NCBI GenBank assembly: GCA_016169945.1
Contig: JADLSH010000236.1
Span: 3,396,001 to 3,460,000, forward strand
DNA from: Trachythela sp. YZ-2020
Taxonomy: Eukaryota; Cnidaria; Anthozoa; Malacalcyonacea; Clavulariidae
DNA length: 64,000 nt
Direction: 5' to 3'
This document shows positions 52,901-63,325 of the stretch, piece after piece. Numbering within the stretch: the stretch's first letter is position 1; each line of letters begins with the position of its first letter. Made by a program: the position numbers and the translations under genes. Below the pieces are notes generated by a model, which saw only the letters and a list, made by a program, of their open reading frames with translations, was not told the DNA's origin and did not search any database.

Positions 52901-54707
52901 AAAACGGAAAAAATCACAGCATTTGTATATATACTGTAGTACTCCCAAACTATGATCTATTCATATTCAGAAAATTGAATCCTATTCAGAAGTACGAAGT
53001 TTCAGTCCAAAATTACAATTAAAGTAAATTGTTTGCTTATTGAGATACTATAGTGCTGATGTATGAAGAGCCACTTTTGTGGATATGACATCAATAAATC
53101 TTTAATAATAATAATAATCATTGAAATGTGTTGCAAATGGGAACTTCATTTTCTGAATTACATGTACAATAAAATTACTAAATACAGTAAAATTACTAAA
53201 TTCGGAAAATCTGTCAGTGATTCATTTATTATTCAGAAATACTGAAATTGCATTCCAAGCAATAGCAAATAATATAAACTGAAAATTGAAAACTGTTTGA
53301 AGAATGAAAAATCCCTGTCCACTATTCTGCAGCTGTATATCTAGTTGAACTGATAAAAAAAAGTGACATTGATGAGCTTTTAAAATTCTTTCCAATGCAG
53401 CCATTCGATCATTCCAATTTTTTTGCAAATTTGATATTTCGAGATATTTTGTCAAAGATGACAAAAGAATGTGACATAAAGAACTTAATAAATGCTGCTG
53501 CAGAGCAGGGACAAAATTATATACAAAACATTTTCCTCTTGACAATTAAATTAAATTGCACACACACTGAATACATATTAACAAGTTCCAATATTTTATA
53601 TAGACTATATAGACTATATAGTGCTGAAATGTGCAGTCTAAATTGTGTATTTTACGATGTTTATAACTTTCTGAATGCTATAAATGGTTTACCCAGAATG
53701 CAGGAAATACCATTTCCGGGACCTTAAATTTTACAATTTTTAACTTGTCTTTATAGAAGTCTGTATGGGTATCACATGATTTTGAACGTCCGTGTAATAA
53801 ACATTCGGAACAATTGCTATTCAGAAATTAAGAGATCCATTTGGAAATTTTTCATCTGCACTCAACCCCCCCAACCATTAGCGGTTAGCTACGACGCTGC
53901 ATGAGATAAATTGTTAACACGGATAGCACATATATGAGTTGTTAAAGATGGAAACAGCTGTTCTTTCATGAAATCATGAACGTGAAACTGCATAGGTTGC
54001 CATTATTCTTGATTTCAAGCAGTATTTGCTGACAGCATAATAAATGAGTATGTTGAAACAATACAAATATGCTAGAATTGCATACTAAGTGTGCACTAAT
54101 GAATTAACATGAGCCAATAACTATGGCAACAATGCACATGGGGAAACTGTCACATTGTTTTCAAAATGTTCTGTTTTTCGTGCATCCACACAGATAAGCT
54201 TTAATTGTAAATTGTTTTGGTTTCAAAAGTTTCCACTCTAGCAACAGTTTTCAGAAGTTTTCGTAAATTTGTATAAATTTTGAGTTATGTCAGAATCATT
54301 AGCAGTCAAATGTAAACTACCAAATAAATATATGATTATGTAAACATCACAAGCTGGTGTCTGTGTACTATAAATTAAATGCCACATAACACAAGTTCAT
54401 TTTAGAAGTAAAATAATTTTAAAGGTATATATTAACAAAAATTAACTAGAGCAGTAATTTACCCAGAATTGGCGGTATATTAAATTTAAATTTGAGGATT
54501 TTGAGCTAATATTTCATAATGAATATAAAAATAATTTATGGGTCAATCAGACAACCATTGAATGTTTTGACACAACAGTGTTATCTTGTGTGTGCGAAAA
54601 CCTCGCAAACCAAGAAACAAGGCAACAACTCCTAACTTTAATGTATTTCAAAGACTACTACACTTACCAGGTGGATAATATCGTAAAAGAAACCGTTTTA
54701 AACGCAT
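40972..54707 (-). CDS. DAW1: Dynein assembly factor with WD repeats 1 (DAW1/WDR69), complete, 16 exons
   Basis: WD40 protein needed for loading and transport of outer dynein arms into motile cilia. Exons in transcript order: 54668-54707, 52023-52095, 51001-51092, 49978-50030, 49269-49327, 48471-48593, 48024-48123, 47620-47727, 47102-47208, 46517-46604, 46046-46101, 44745-44818, 44025-44101, 41727-41819, 41472-41541, 40972-41006. They sum to 1248 nt, 415 codons plus stop, the length I recall for the human protein, and every phase matches. The N-terminus is [14 protein letters not shown], then [19 protein letters not shown] repeats show [82 protein letters not shown] and finally [11 protein letters not shown], stop. 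All introns are GT-AG. Introns carry a LINE, MITEs, ribozyme-like repeats and a minisatellite. No damage seen. It implies motile cilia in the host. Confidence 0.97.
42450..43930 (-). mobile_element. CR1/Jockey-like LINE fragment in a DAW1 intron
   Basis: On the minus strand 43870-43071 reads [71 protein letters not shown] and [23 protein letters not shown]-terminal part and thumb. A frameshift near 43120 separates it from [20 protein letters not shown] (stop near 43035). A further frame ending at the stop at 42592 reads [40 protein letters not shown], the zinc-binding tail found after many LINE RTs. The GCCCCAAGAGC/GCTCATC tail is at 42504-42545. 5' truncated and frameshifted. A 351-codon frame at 43071-44126 fuses this with a DAW1 exon only by read-through of the intron. 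Confidence 0.85.
44160..44700. repeat. Repeat debris in a DAW1 intron
   Basis: 44223-44293 is a tandem duplication of CTTGCGAGTTCACACGCGGG units. 44455-44535 contains a poly-G run and ACCCTTTTGTTGCCGCAAAT, a sequence shared with RHBDD1 intron 2 at about 7327. Confidence 0.55.
45030..45166. repeat. Foldback MITE with ATTACACGG(T)GGC ends
   Basis: ATTACACGGTGGCTTGAAGA at the left is mirrored by CGCCGCCGTGTAAT at the right, with inner arms GAATTTTATCTTCTCGTG / CACTCGAAGATAAAATTC and an ATTCGCTGCGCTCATTCG loop. Confidence 0.8.
45190..45720 (-). mobile_element. CR1-like LINE 3' end with ATT-repeat tail
   Basis: The minus strand reads [20 protein letters not shown] then [11 protein letters not shown] and a stop near 45425, the usual LINE C-terminus, followed by a 3' UTR and an ATT-type tail at 45198-45222. 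It lies in a DAW1 intron. Confidence 0.65.
46985..47045 (+). ncRNA. Hammerhead-ribozyme-like motif, plus strand
   Basis: AACTTC-CAGACGA-AGGGC-CTTC-GCTC-GAAACGTC-GAAGTT. Stem I (AACTTC/GAAGTT) and stem II (GGGC/GCTC) pair perfectly. The core CTGACGA differs at one base (CAGACGA), which should inactivate a hammerhead. It lies in a DAW1 intron just upstream (in transcript sense downstream) of the 47102-47208 exon. Confidence 0.4.
48735..49046. mobile_element. hAT-type MITE with 8-bp duplication GTTCAAAA
   Basis: Ends CATAGACGGATTTT and AAAATCCGTCTATG are perfect inverted repeats. GTTCAAAA flanks both sides exactly (48727-48734, 49047-49054). 312 bp; the interior is G- and C-rich (GGGGGGTGCGCACCCCCCC). 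It lies in a DAW1 intron. Confidence 0.9.
49833..49940 (-). ncRNA. Inverted pair of Penelope-tail/hammerhead-like motifs
   Basis: The complement of 49833-49868 reads AACTTCCTGACGCAGGGCC-TTCTCTC-AAAGCGTCAAAG, a degenerate copy of the motif with CTGACG kept. 49918-49934 on the plus strand has GAAGGGCCTTCGCTCATAG facing it. Both lie in a DAW1 intron. Confidence 0.35.
50318..50652. repeat. 15-bp minisatellite, about 22 copies
   Basis: The unit CCTTTGCCAAGGTTT (plus strand) repeats head to tail with almost no divergence; the first three units have AAGATTT. Because 15 is a multiple of three, long frames are open on both strands (SFAKV, LPRFP, LAKET and LGKGN repeats). It lies in a DAW1 intron and none is coding. 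Confidence 0.92.
52365..52760. repeat. Cluster of degenerate GGATCCT(TG/GA)GGA repeats
   Basis: AAGGATCCT, GGATCCTGG and TTCCTTGAGGA-type blocks recur about 20 times in both orientations across 400 bp of DAW1 intron 1. The original unit is no longer clear. Confidence 0.6.
52761..54667. other. DAW1 intron 1, remainder
   Basis: AT-rich. A 107-codon minus frame at 53222-53545 ([20 protein letters not shown]) and an opposing plus frame overlap; the minus one has a protein-like composition but no splice support or recognised family. Nothing else found. Confidence 0.35.
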
Positions 54708-54846
54708 GATGTTTCAGTCAGACTCAGACCATTTTGCTGTCTTTTGCACCAAGAATATTCTTCCCACGCGCGATTTCTTCGTGTATTGCCACGCGTGATA
54801 CTCGCGCAAACAACGCGAAAATGACGAATCTCTAATACCTATTCTA

Positions 54847-55020
54847 TGACAATAATAATAATAATAATATTTATTCAGGATCAAGCTCCACTCACCGAAG
54901 TGTTTTTCAGGGAGGTCCTGTAATATATATCTATATTATACGTATACATGGTGAACTATGCTATGCTTATATAAAAATTAGAATATTTACAAATATGGAT
55001 TATATATATAAAAAAGTTAA
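54847..55020 (-). mobile_element. LINE 3' UTR end with ATT-repeat tail
   Basis: The minus strand reads GGTGAGTGGAGCTTGATCCT, then GAATAAATATTATTATTATT, a 3' end type seen with cnidarian CR1-like LINEs. No coding part remains. It lies just upstream of the DAW1 start. Confidence 0.5.
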
Positions 55021-55047
55021 ACTTAGTTAGATAAATTGTTTTAGTTT

Positions 55048-56565
55048 AGGGGCGGACCATTAGATTTTTGAGGGGGGGTTGGAAGAATTGCTCTCGGAAG
55101 GAAAAAAAATTTTCCCTGCCAAGTAGCGCAAGCATTTTCTTTTAACCAAAAGGATGTGCATGGATTTTTTTTTCGGATCTTGAATATTGCATGATATTTT
55201 TTTTGGTCACATTTAAATTTTTTTCCACAAGTACTTTTATATTAAGAAGATAATTATTTTGAATCGGGTGGATAATTCGACTGAGACGAATTTTATAATT
55301 CACCTGTCGAATTTAATCGAGTTATTATACGACGTATAAAATTAAATTATGCGTCGTACCAGGAACTTTATGGAGTTTAAATGATCTACGACTACGCGCG
55401 GCAGCTCGTGAACGCGCCTTCAAAACAAAGAAATTTTGGAATAATTTGTGGTCCTAGGAGTATTCTCAACTGCATAGTCATGCTCAACACAACGTCAAAC
55501 TACTATTACATCCTTTAAGCAACGTGAAAGCTTGTTGAAAGTCCGACTCTAGCTCAGAAAAGTGAAGCCTACATTGCGGAATTTGAAGGCATTCTTCGGT
55601 TAAATAAAAATATTTGGCCGTGCGGTGGTGAAACTGGCAGCCAAGAATGCCTTCATGAGCTTGGGCAATGAGATTGGCTATATCATTTGCTATTTTTGAC
55701 TTCACATTTTGGTTTAATACGTTTCAGAGTTCAGACTGAAGTTGGACTTTCATGTATACAGCTCAGTAGACAAAAACTTCAACTATTTTCTATTTTGTAA
55801 TTTTTTACAATTGAGAGACCCCCCCTAAAAAAAACGAAATTAAATTGTGCCCCCCCCCCCTTCATATTAGAAAATTTCTTGTTGACCCCCCTTCTTTTTC
55901 ATAGATAATTTCTCTTATTCATAAATACTCGCCGATGGAGATATATTCCCAGACACTAAATATACATGGGATTAATCGATAAGATATCAAAGTGAACCAA
56001 CTCAAATATAACAGCAAAATGACATTGCATTGATATGTATATTAAATCAAGGACGCCATATGCCATCATTGGGACTGGGACGATAACGATGTAAACACAG
56101 AATATATAAACAAAGTTGGCCCCGCCCCAAAACGACTGTAACCCACCTTTAAATTGTTCCTTTAAAATAAAAGAGTAATGCAAAATTCAGATTTCCATTT
56201 GTTCTTGACAGTTGTTATAACCATGTCGAATTAGTGGATTAAATCCACTATACAGGCCATTTTAATTCACTGACCATAACTTAGTTGCAATATTTACCAC
56301 AATAAATGCTAATATGGAAACCAGCTTTGGTGTAATCAAATTACTTCAATTTTTTTAATTTAATCGCGTCCCAAATTTTGACCCCCCGTTTTTCAATTAC
56401 CCTTAAAAAATCAATAGCCCCCCCCCCTTTAGCTATTTATTTATACCTATGCCCCCCCCCCTATTTTTGCCCAGCCCCCCCCATCCATAAATAATGACCG
56501 GTCCCTAAGATATTTTTTTCCAAATTCTTCCAACCCCCCCCTCAAAAATCTAATGGTCGGCCCCT
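55048..56565. mobile_element. 1.5-kb non-autonomous DNA transposon, ends AGGGGC(C)GACCATTAGAT
   Basis: The left terminus AGGGGCGGACCATTAGATTT and the right terminus AAATCTAATGGTCGGCCCCT are inverted repeats extending about 40 bp, including a poly-G/poly-C run. TAGTTT flanks both sides (55042-55047, 56566-56571). Internal C-tracts are frequent (55820, 55848, 56419, 56450). A 73-codon minus frame at 55484-55705 (ECLQIPQCRLHFSELESDF) looks protein-like but is unrecognised. No transposase seen. Confidence 0.8.
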
Positions 56566-56627
56566 TAGTTTTAAAGAGTTTAAGATTAGTAGATTGCTTT
56601 AGTTCAATAGGTAAAAATCGTTTCACA

Positions 56628-56762
56628 GCCTCGTACCCATGCGCTTTAGAGGAAAAGAGAAAAAATCGCGCTGAGCGAGCGCGCGGGGGTGCTTGGGGAG
56701 GACGCGACGGGAGCGCGATAATTTTCTCTTTTCCTCTAAAGCGCCAGGGTACAAGGCTGGTC
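56628..56762. repeat. Foldback MITE with CAGCCTCGTACCCA ends
   Basis: Left CTTTAGAGGAAAAGAGAAAA with flanking CCTCGTACCCATGCG is mirrored by TTTTCTCTTTTCCTCTAAAG and CGCCAGGGTACAAGG. GC-rich loop (GCGCGCGGGG). Confidence 0.75.
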
Positions 56763-57304
56763 GTTTCACTCGTTTGCATCTAAGGATGAACAGTCAACAG
56801 TTGCACATAAGAAATATTGTCTCTTAGCATGTAAAACTTTAATGTTTGCAACGGTCATTTTAAGTTTTCATTTAGTTCAGCCAATCAGTATGCAGCTGAG
56901 CAGCATTAGTTAAAATGCTTGGCCTAACAGACAATAACCTTCAAATGATTCTTTACAAACATGAACGGTTCACGTGAGCATAGACAATGTTTTGATTTGC
57001 AACTCATGCATGTTCTTTGAGAGGGCGCATTGTTATATTTTACAACAAAAGCAAGATTGGACGATCAATAGAGTCAAAACAGATTCTACTTTTTTTAGGC
57101 AAATTCAAAAATTAAGGAAATTAAAACAGCTTGATGGTGTACTTTTCTCCATTTTTAACAATTCGCACAGCCTGCGGTGTAGATCTAGACTATAAACTAA
57201 CCTATAATCGTATCACTGAAAACTTCCAACAGTGTTTGACTACTCTATATGTTGATCAATTGTATCAAGTTGTATTTGAAAATATATATTTAGCAGAGGA
57301 TATC
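56763..57304. other. Intergenic sequence
   Basis: No recognised exon. The part after about 57100 may be diverged LINE upstream of the fragment below. Confidence 0.35.
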
Positions 57305-57938
57305 TTACTATAGTTATCTACAAGCAGACTATCCTACCAATATTGGACTATGGTTGTATGGTATGGATGGACTGCTCAAAGAAAATGTCAACCAAACTTG
57401 AACGCCTGCAGAATCAAGCCGTGCGCTCGATACTTAAAGCTAACAGTAAAACTTGCACCCAGACCATGCGTAATAAACTAGAACTGCTGACTCTGTTCAA
57501 TCGAAGGCGGTTCCTTCGCTTCATATTAGTTTTTAAAATTCAGGAGTCTCCGTGACACTACCTTGTTGCACCTCCCTAAAGCTAAATCAGCTATGGGGCA
57601 ATCCACTTTCCAGTACTCAGCAGCTGCTGACTCACTGGAACAGTTTACCTAGGAATCGTAGGGAAATTAAGTCGCTAGCCTTGTTTAAATCTAAGATGTA
57701 CAGTTATCTGAGCGACCTCGATCGCACTACGCATCGATGTTCGTGCAATTAGATTTCCCTAAATCTTTATCTGAATCTTATAGATGTATACTCATCTAAT
57801 TATTTACTATGCTATAAATCGATAATGAACCTTAATACTTTATAGGTAATTTTTCTATTATGTACATAGCTATATAGCCGTGGGTTTATACCAGCTGGTA
57901 CTTGTACCAGCTGATCCATCATTGCAGGATAAATAAAG

Positions 57939-57977
<39 letters not shown>
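57305..57977 (+). mobile_element. LINE 3' end with TTA-repeat tail
   Basis: 57325-57555 reads PILDYGCMVWMDCSKK, KLERLQNQAVRSILKAN, then a frameshift near 57550 and LLTHWNSLPRNRREIKSLAL, the thumb and C-terminus of a LINE RT. The 3' UTR ends AATAAAGTTTTTATTATT with about twelve TTA units to 57977. Confidence 0.75.
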
Positions 57978-57979
<2 letters not shown>

Positions 57980-57997
57980 ATGAGCCAAGCTCGGGCG

Positions 57998-58542
57998 CAG
58001 AGTTGCCAGGTCTAACTTTGTAAAAATCCCAATAAAGCCTCAAAAAATCCCAAGATTCCGTGTTTTTTCACAAAAAATCCCAAGGTTCCCACTTTCGTTC
58101 CCAGGCCTCTCAACGCTTGTCGAAACTGACTCGTACCCAGTCCCTTAATAAATTTTGAAAGGATTGTATCATGCTCATCATGCACAATATCATGCACCAC
58201 ACTCCTCAGTCCACTGAACTATATATATTTATGTACTCCTAATCAACTCTCTTCACCATTTCGCGCCTTTTTTGGGCCTTAGATTTCATACTATATACTT
58301 CATATAATGTAAATAAAGAGATCGTACAACTGCAGTCAGTGGAATACTGGAATACTATCACAAGATAATTAGTTTGTTGACTAAAATATATCAATAAAAT
58401 TGACTTATTTTTCATGACTGTTTTTTAAAAATCCCAAGAAAAATCCCAAGGTCTCATTTCTGAAAATAAAATCCCAAAAATATCCCAACCGCTTCAAAAA
58501 ATCCCAAGATCTTGGGATAAAATCCCAAGGCTGGCAACTCTG
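57998..58542. mobile_element. hAT-type MITE with CAGAGTTGCCAG ends and 8-bp duplication CTCGGGCG
   Basis: Ends CAGAGTTGCCAG and CTGGCAACTCTG; CTCGGGCG flanks exactly at 57990-57997 and 58543-58550. 545 bp. Subterminal AAAATCCCAAG repeats occur in both arms. CAGAGTTGCCA is a typical hAT terminus. Confidence 0.92.
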
Positions 58543-58550
58543 CTCGGGCG

Positions 58551-59157
58551 TAGCTCATCCATTGCGATACTACGATAATTCATGTATCCCCTGTTATAGC
58601 GCCTGGGTACGAGGCAGATTGATCATCATGAACGTATATGACTACAGGATTTGCGATTGGTCGATTAAATCATCTAAATTTTCTAAAGAACATATCACAA
58701 ACGCTGTTCTTGTTCTTGTGTTTGTGAATGTGTTTGTGCGGATATATGGAAACGTGGCTGCTGGGCCCATAAATTGTTACGATATTTTAATCCTGATTAC
58801 GCTGCAAGCAAAAACAATGATTCAAACACCGCAAGACAAAACTTCATAAAATATTTAAAAACGCTATCAAGCAATTTCATTAGGCTTTCTGTCCTCTTTC
58901 CTCATCCAATGTTGGTACTATTTTCAACACATTTGATACGCAAATGACCAACCTTGTTTGGTGTATATTAGAAATTATGTACAATTAAATTGACTCTAAC
59001 AGAGACATCTTAGAATTTTATTGACGAGTTTATTTCTCCATTATTGTAGGTCTGTGTACTACTTTATTCACAAATAAAAACAATGTCTGCCATTTACTAA
59101 GTATTAACTAAGTTTTTTGATGATCTCTAATTTTGATCACAAATCGTTCCTATGTAT
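58551..59157. other. Intergenic sequence and phospholipase 3' flank
   Basis: GCGCCTGGGTACGAGG (58601-58616) is a solo end of the CCTCGTACCCAGG repeat family. A minus-strand AATAAA lies at 59063-59068, 90 bases past the phospholipase stop, a likely polyadenylation signal. Confidence 0.5.
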
Positions 59158-61327
59158 TTAGCATTTATCCTGATCATAATGTTTAAAGAGGTCGTTGAAA
59201 TATGATTTCTTGAAGCATCTAGCAGCCACAGCATCACACTCACACAATGCCTTGCGACATGTCACTGTCTCATAACCAAACCTATCCCACCAACTATACT
59301 CATGTGGCTCAGCTAAATAAAGAAGAAAAATTTTGACAATTTTTATTGATATAACTTGTATACAACTATTAAAAGGGTCGTGAAGTCGGGCAAAATGGGA
59401 GCTCGGGGATTTGCTTTTATTACTGCATGGGAAAATGGGATTTGGACCACTGGGAATGGGACTTGTACCATCAATTTTGCTGCTGGGAACGAGTTTGGCA
59501 AATCAGTGGGTCGAGTGACTGGATTCAGAAAGAACCCCTCTTCCGGTCTTATCTTTCATGCATATACATGTGATGTTTTACAATACGTTTTGTGTGACGT
59601 GGAATATCGTTCATTTTGGTGACGGGAAATATTCGGGAGATGGGAATAATTTTGAATAAAAAAGTAGACTTGCTACCAGATTTTTTCCCTAGCTTTTAGC
59701 AAGCGAGTAATTAAAGTTGAGGGCTTTTCAACGAGGAACCGCGCGAATTAAAAATGACGTCATTTGAAAAGGACTTTGCGAAGGTCCGAAAAAGGTGCAG
59801 GATAGAAAGAAAATTTGAAAATGAAGATTGTATTTTGGTGTCACTATTCTTTATAATTCTTCCCAAATATTACTAAATATTAATTACTGAATATATATGA
59901 GAAAATATTACCACAATTGGAACATCCACGATACTTGTAAGTGATGGAATAAGTGGAAAGTGTTAAACTGCAGATGTTATTTTTGAGCAGATCACTATAA
60001 CACTGGTCGTGTTTAAAACAGCATCTATACAAAAAATGTAATAGATAGATTATTATTGAGACTTACACTTACTGAAACATAATTAAATATCAATCAAAAA
60101 AAAATCTAAGGAACAGTTTTCGTAATGTTCAACAAGAAGTCCTTTCAGTTCAATTATCTATAGTATCTACACTAGGTTGAAAAAAAGAACAACTGAAACT
60201 CTGTTCTGCATAAAAGAAACTGACTAAACCTTTCAAGCTTTAAAATTCAGGTGAACTTGTTGCAATTCAGCATGGTCCCATAAAGTAATTAAAATCAACT
60301 AATCAAGATGTACATACGTGTCCAGTTTGTCCACAGGTGTACCTCCTCCACCCAAACCACAGTAACAACCATAGTCCAGGTAATCAACAAAACTGCGCCC
60401 AGTTTCACATGATATCATATGGCCAAAGTAAAGTCCTCTTTTTTGATGGTCCATTGAATCACCTATAGCGATAATGTGATATAGATAATTATTTCGTTTG
60501 GGCATCACGTACGACAGAACAGAAAGTTAATGGTATTTCATGGCCGTAAGTTCCGAGTAAAAAACTAACGTCAATATATATACATATTTTAAGACTTAAC
60601 AGCTAAATCATTAGACCTAACCGTGAGCATTTGCGAAGAACGTAACCATAGGCATAGGTTTTCCATCCACGAAACCATTAACTTTCTGTTCTGTTGAGCG
60701 AGATATGCTAAAAATTCTCGGAATAATTTACCCTTATATACACAGTCTCCTCCGCAGGAATCTCTATAAGAGTCATTGTACAGTTTAAAAACAACCTGGT
60801 TGACATCTCAACAATTTTTGGTACTTTAGAGATGTCTGCGAACATGTTAGGCTAACCGGCCTTATATACTGCATCATCCTAATCATTATATACGTGATCG
60901 AACTTATGGTTAGTTCTTGGCAACTAGACTACTTAGACTCTGCGTGTAGTTCAATGGTCAGAGCGATCCTACTTTTTTAACTAGGTCCATGGTCAAGATC
61001 CATGTAAGATCCATGTATATTTTAGGCCTCTTTCACACATGACACAGGAATGGATGAATCGCGAAACCGTACTCAAATTTGCACGATTCCGCCTTTCAAG
61101 TTGACATGGGAGAGAAGAAACAGGACGCCCGAATTCGAGCGCAGCTAAACGTGCCGGAATTCGAATTTCCGTACCGGAGGAATTTGCGTACGGTTTCGAT
61201 TTCGTCCCGTCTCATGTGAACGTAGTCTACCTCTATATTTTGTGCGATTTAAAGACTTATCAGCTTTGCCATTGAGTCCATTTATAACGGTCAATATGAC
61301 AAGGATACAACTGATACTCCAAATCAT
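59158..61327 (-). CDS. Secreted phospholipase A2 (group I-like), complete, four exons
   Basis: Calcium-dependent esterase releasing the sn-2 fatty acid from phospholipids outside the cell. Exons in transcript order 61231-61327, 60318-60462, 59912-60024 and 59158-59312 sum to 510 nt: 169 aa and stop, all phases consistent. Signal peptide about 1-20 (hydrophobic core [10 protein letters not shown]). A QKR at 39-41 could be a propeptide cleavage site. Calcium loop [11 protein letters not shown] at 63-73. Active-site CCFKHDQCY with His86 and Asp87, and the second catalytic Asp at 145 in [11 protein letters not shown]. At least 12 cysteines after the signal peptide. Nothing essential is missing. 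In cnidarians such enzymes serve digestion or venom; sequence alone does not say which. Intron 1 (769 bp) contains two foldback repeats. Confidence 0.95.
60513..60697. repeat. Foldback repeat in phospholipase intron 1
   Basis: CAGAACAGAAAGTTAATGGT (from 60516) recurs as its complement near 60678-60697 with about 140 bp between. It begins beside exon 2. Confidence 0.6.
61024..61225. repeat. MITE-like foldback with TTTCACACATGA / TCATGTGAAC ends
   Basis: Imperfect inverted ends at 61029 and 61212, inner paired GAATTCGA and CGAAACCGTAC/GTACGGTTTCG blocks. It ends just beside exon 1 of the phospholipase gene. Confidence 0.55.
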
Positions 61328-62265
61328 GTTTAGCTCTATAGACTACAGACACACAACTGTGACACAACCTGCGTTTTTGCTGAAACGGAAGGACTTAATA
61401 TGCAAAACAAGGGAGATTAATACACTAGTATAAAACTTTAAAAGTATGCAATTTCCATGCGGAACCAACTTAAAAAACACAGGACAAACCACGCGCAACA
61501 AACCTCGAATTATATGCATGCAATATTTTTGGTTATGATAGACCATACCCTGAAGTGGGCAATAACGAAACTCAAATTTCACCTGAAAAGGCGGGAAATT
61601 ATTTGCGAGTGGCAGATCTATCACTGAATATAAAGTATATAATTCATGGTATCGTCTACCATTGTTTTACGGTGCCTCTCATAATACAGCTAGTGTATGG
61701 AATCTAGTGACCATGAATATATGTATATATCAAGTGATCAGTGTAGAAACTAGCTGATGCGAACAACTTTATAGTTACTAGTCCGCTTCATGTGCTCCGA
61801 ATTCTGCATAGTATATTTTCAAACACTGTAGTGATTCGATAAGTGTAATTGTAAAATCGCCGATCGGTCGAGTATCGTTATCTTTTTGTAAGGTTTATTA
61901 GATTCAAGATCGAACGAATATTATTAAAATTTGAAACGTTAATATTAAAAAAGCATAGTAATTCATTAAAAAGATCGATAAACCATTTCAAAATACACTA
62001 TACACTACAGACACAGTATAATTTATTAATATTACAGTATAAGTATATAACAGTCAAATAAGCATTCAATATTCCTATAATCCTTAATTGTCTGCATGGT
62101 AATTAAAGCAAAATTCTAAAAGGAAACTCGTGACCCGTAGCGGATCTATATATTTGATATACTGTAGACTTTCTCAAATTTTCTCCTTCAATTTTTACAG
62201 CGTAGATAACATCAATCTTCAAAATTCCAACGCCAGTGAGCGTACAAAACGAGTCATTTTAGAAG
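61328..62265. other. Upstream flank of the phospholipase gene
   Basis: No exon, repeat or RNA gene recognised. It should contain the phospholipase promoter (transcribed leftwards). Confidence 0.35.
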
Positions 62266-62377
62266 TCATATACAAACCTTGCACTCTTGCAGTTCGGCCT
62301 TTATCAGATCTAAAACACTCGGCTGCGCCTCGATGTTTTAAATCAGATAAAGACCTCTCGCGCGGTTTGTATATAAG
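62266..62377. repeat. Foldback hairpin, ATATACAAACC arms with CTGCGCCTC loop
   Basis: CATATACAAACC and CTTTATCAGATCTAAAACA are mirrored by TGTTTTAAATCAGATAAAG and GGTTTGTATATA. Loop CTCGGCTGCGCCTCGA. Confidence 0.75.
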
Positions 62378-62943
62378 TAGATAGCCTGCAGGTATAACCC
62401 CTCTTACGTCAGCACTTTTCCGGAGTTCTTACCCATGTGAATTAGTTTCCAGGCTAGCCGTGTGAACAGGTGCGCGCGCATGTTGACAGAAAGCATGTAA
62501 AAACTTGTTTCAAACGGGTTTTGGCTATTGTGTTTCAGGAAAAACGTCATATCGTTCGATTGTTTTTGACGCCCAGATTTTGAGAATGTATTTAGTTGTA
62601 CCGCTTCCCTGTACAGTTCTTAAAACTCCGATGGCTTACTTATTTACCTCAAAATCTACATCATATATATTTGGTAAAGCGGTTGTTTTAGACTCGTTGC
62701 TTGTTACATGGTTTGAACTTAATTTCCCTGTAAACTTGTATTTCTGCATGTCTGAATAATAAGTAAAACATACACACACACGCACATAATTTTTTAAAAT
62801 TGTATTTAATTAAATTTTTACAAAAAAAAAAGATTTGTTGTCTTCTTCTGTAAACTAAAGAAAAATCATATAATAACAGTCACATACTATCATGTATGAC
62901 TGTTTAAATGTATAGTAATATACAAGAGAGGGATGATACGTAC
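62378..62943. other. Putative intron downstream of the small Cys-rich gene
   Basis: A minus-strand candidate exon at about 62657-62701 (SKTTALPNIYDVDFE with GTAAAT donor) is possible but lacks a convincing acceptor. A CACACACACGCACA simple run is at 62772-62785. Confidence 0.3.
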
Positions 62944-63325
62944 TTCAATTAGAAAGGTGCATGTGGCGCCCACCACGCTTAAAAGATCGTACAGAAACTT
63001 ATCTATTTCTGAATCCTTTGATCTTCGCAATGACACGATGAAAATAAAAGAGAAGAGATAATAGTGAAGTGTGGTTGAAAGTCATTTACGATTAGAGTTT
63101 TACACAGTGATAATAATAATAATATGAACATACCTGCAGTATGACTAAATTTTCCTCCACGTTCTTAAGGTGTACCTTGTGCCTACACCTAGGCTTTAGC
63201 ACGATGGTTTTGCATCTTTCGCAAGTTTCTACATGTAGAATAAGTATTATCGTTATTTTTGTGAGCTTAGTAAACACATGAAACGTTTTCATTATTTAAA
63301 ACTACTCACCAGTTAATGAATCCAT
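62944..63325 (-). CDS. Small gene with Cys pair motifs, first three exons; family not recognised
   Basis: In transcript order: 63310-63325 (ATG, MDSLT), 63134-63228 (ETCERCKTIVLKPRCRHKVH, then LKNVEENLVILQ) and 62944-63015 (DSEIDKFLYDLLSVVGATCT, FLIE). Phases fit (1, 0, 0) and donors are GTGAGT, GTATGT and GTACGT. The third acceptor (ATCAAAG/GATTC) has a weak pyrimidine tract and is chosen because it keeps the frame. CERC plus PRCRHK suggests a small metal site or disulphide; there is no signal peptide. About 60 codons are visible and the gene continues to the left. Not recognised. Confidence 0.5.

Noticed and set aside
56447..56783. Opposing 110- and 76-codon frames
   Set aside because: Span the transposon end and a GC-rich foldback; symmetrical composition explains openness.
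59356..59622. 88-codon plus frame in a phospholipase intron
   Set aside because: No recognised family or splice support; overlaps a minus-strand intron.
60735..60790. Candidate extra phospholipase exon ([13 protein letters not shown])
   Set aside because: Would enter in a phase giving an immediate stop; exons 1 and 2 join perfectly without it.
60940..61012. tRNA-like sequence (TAGTTCAATGGTCAGAGC, then GGTCAAGATCC)
   Set aside because: A-box is good but the B-box is mutated and the acceptor and anticodon stems do not fold; at most a tRNA-derived fossil.
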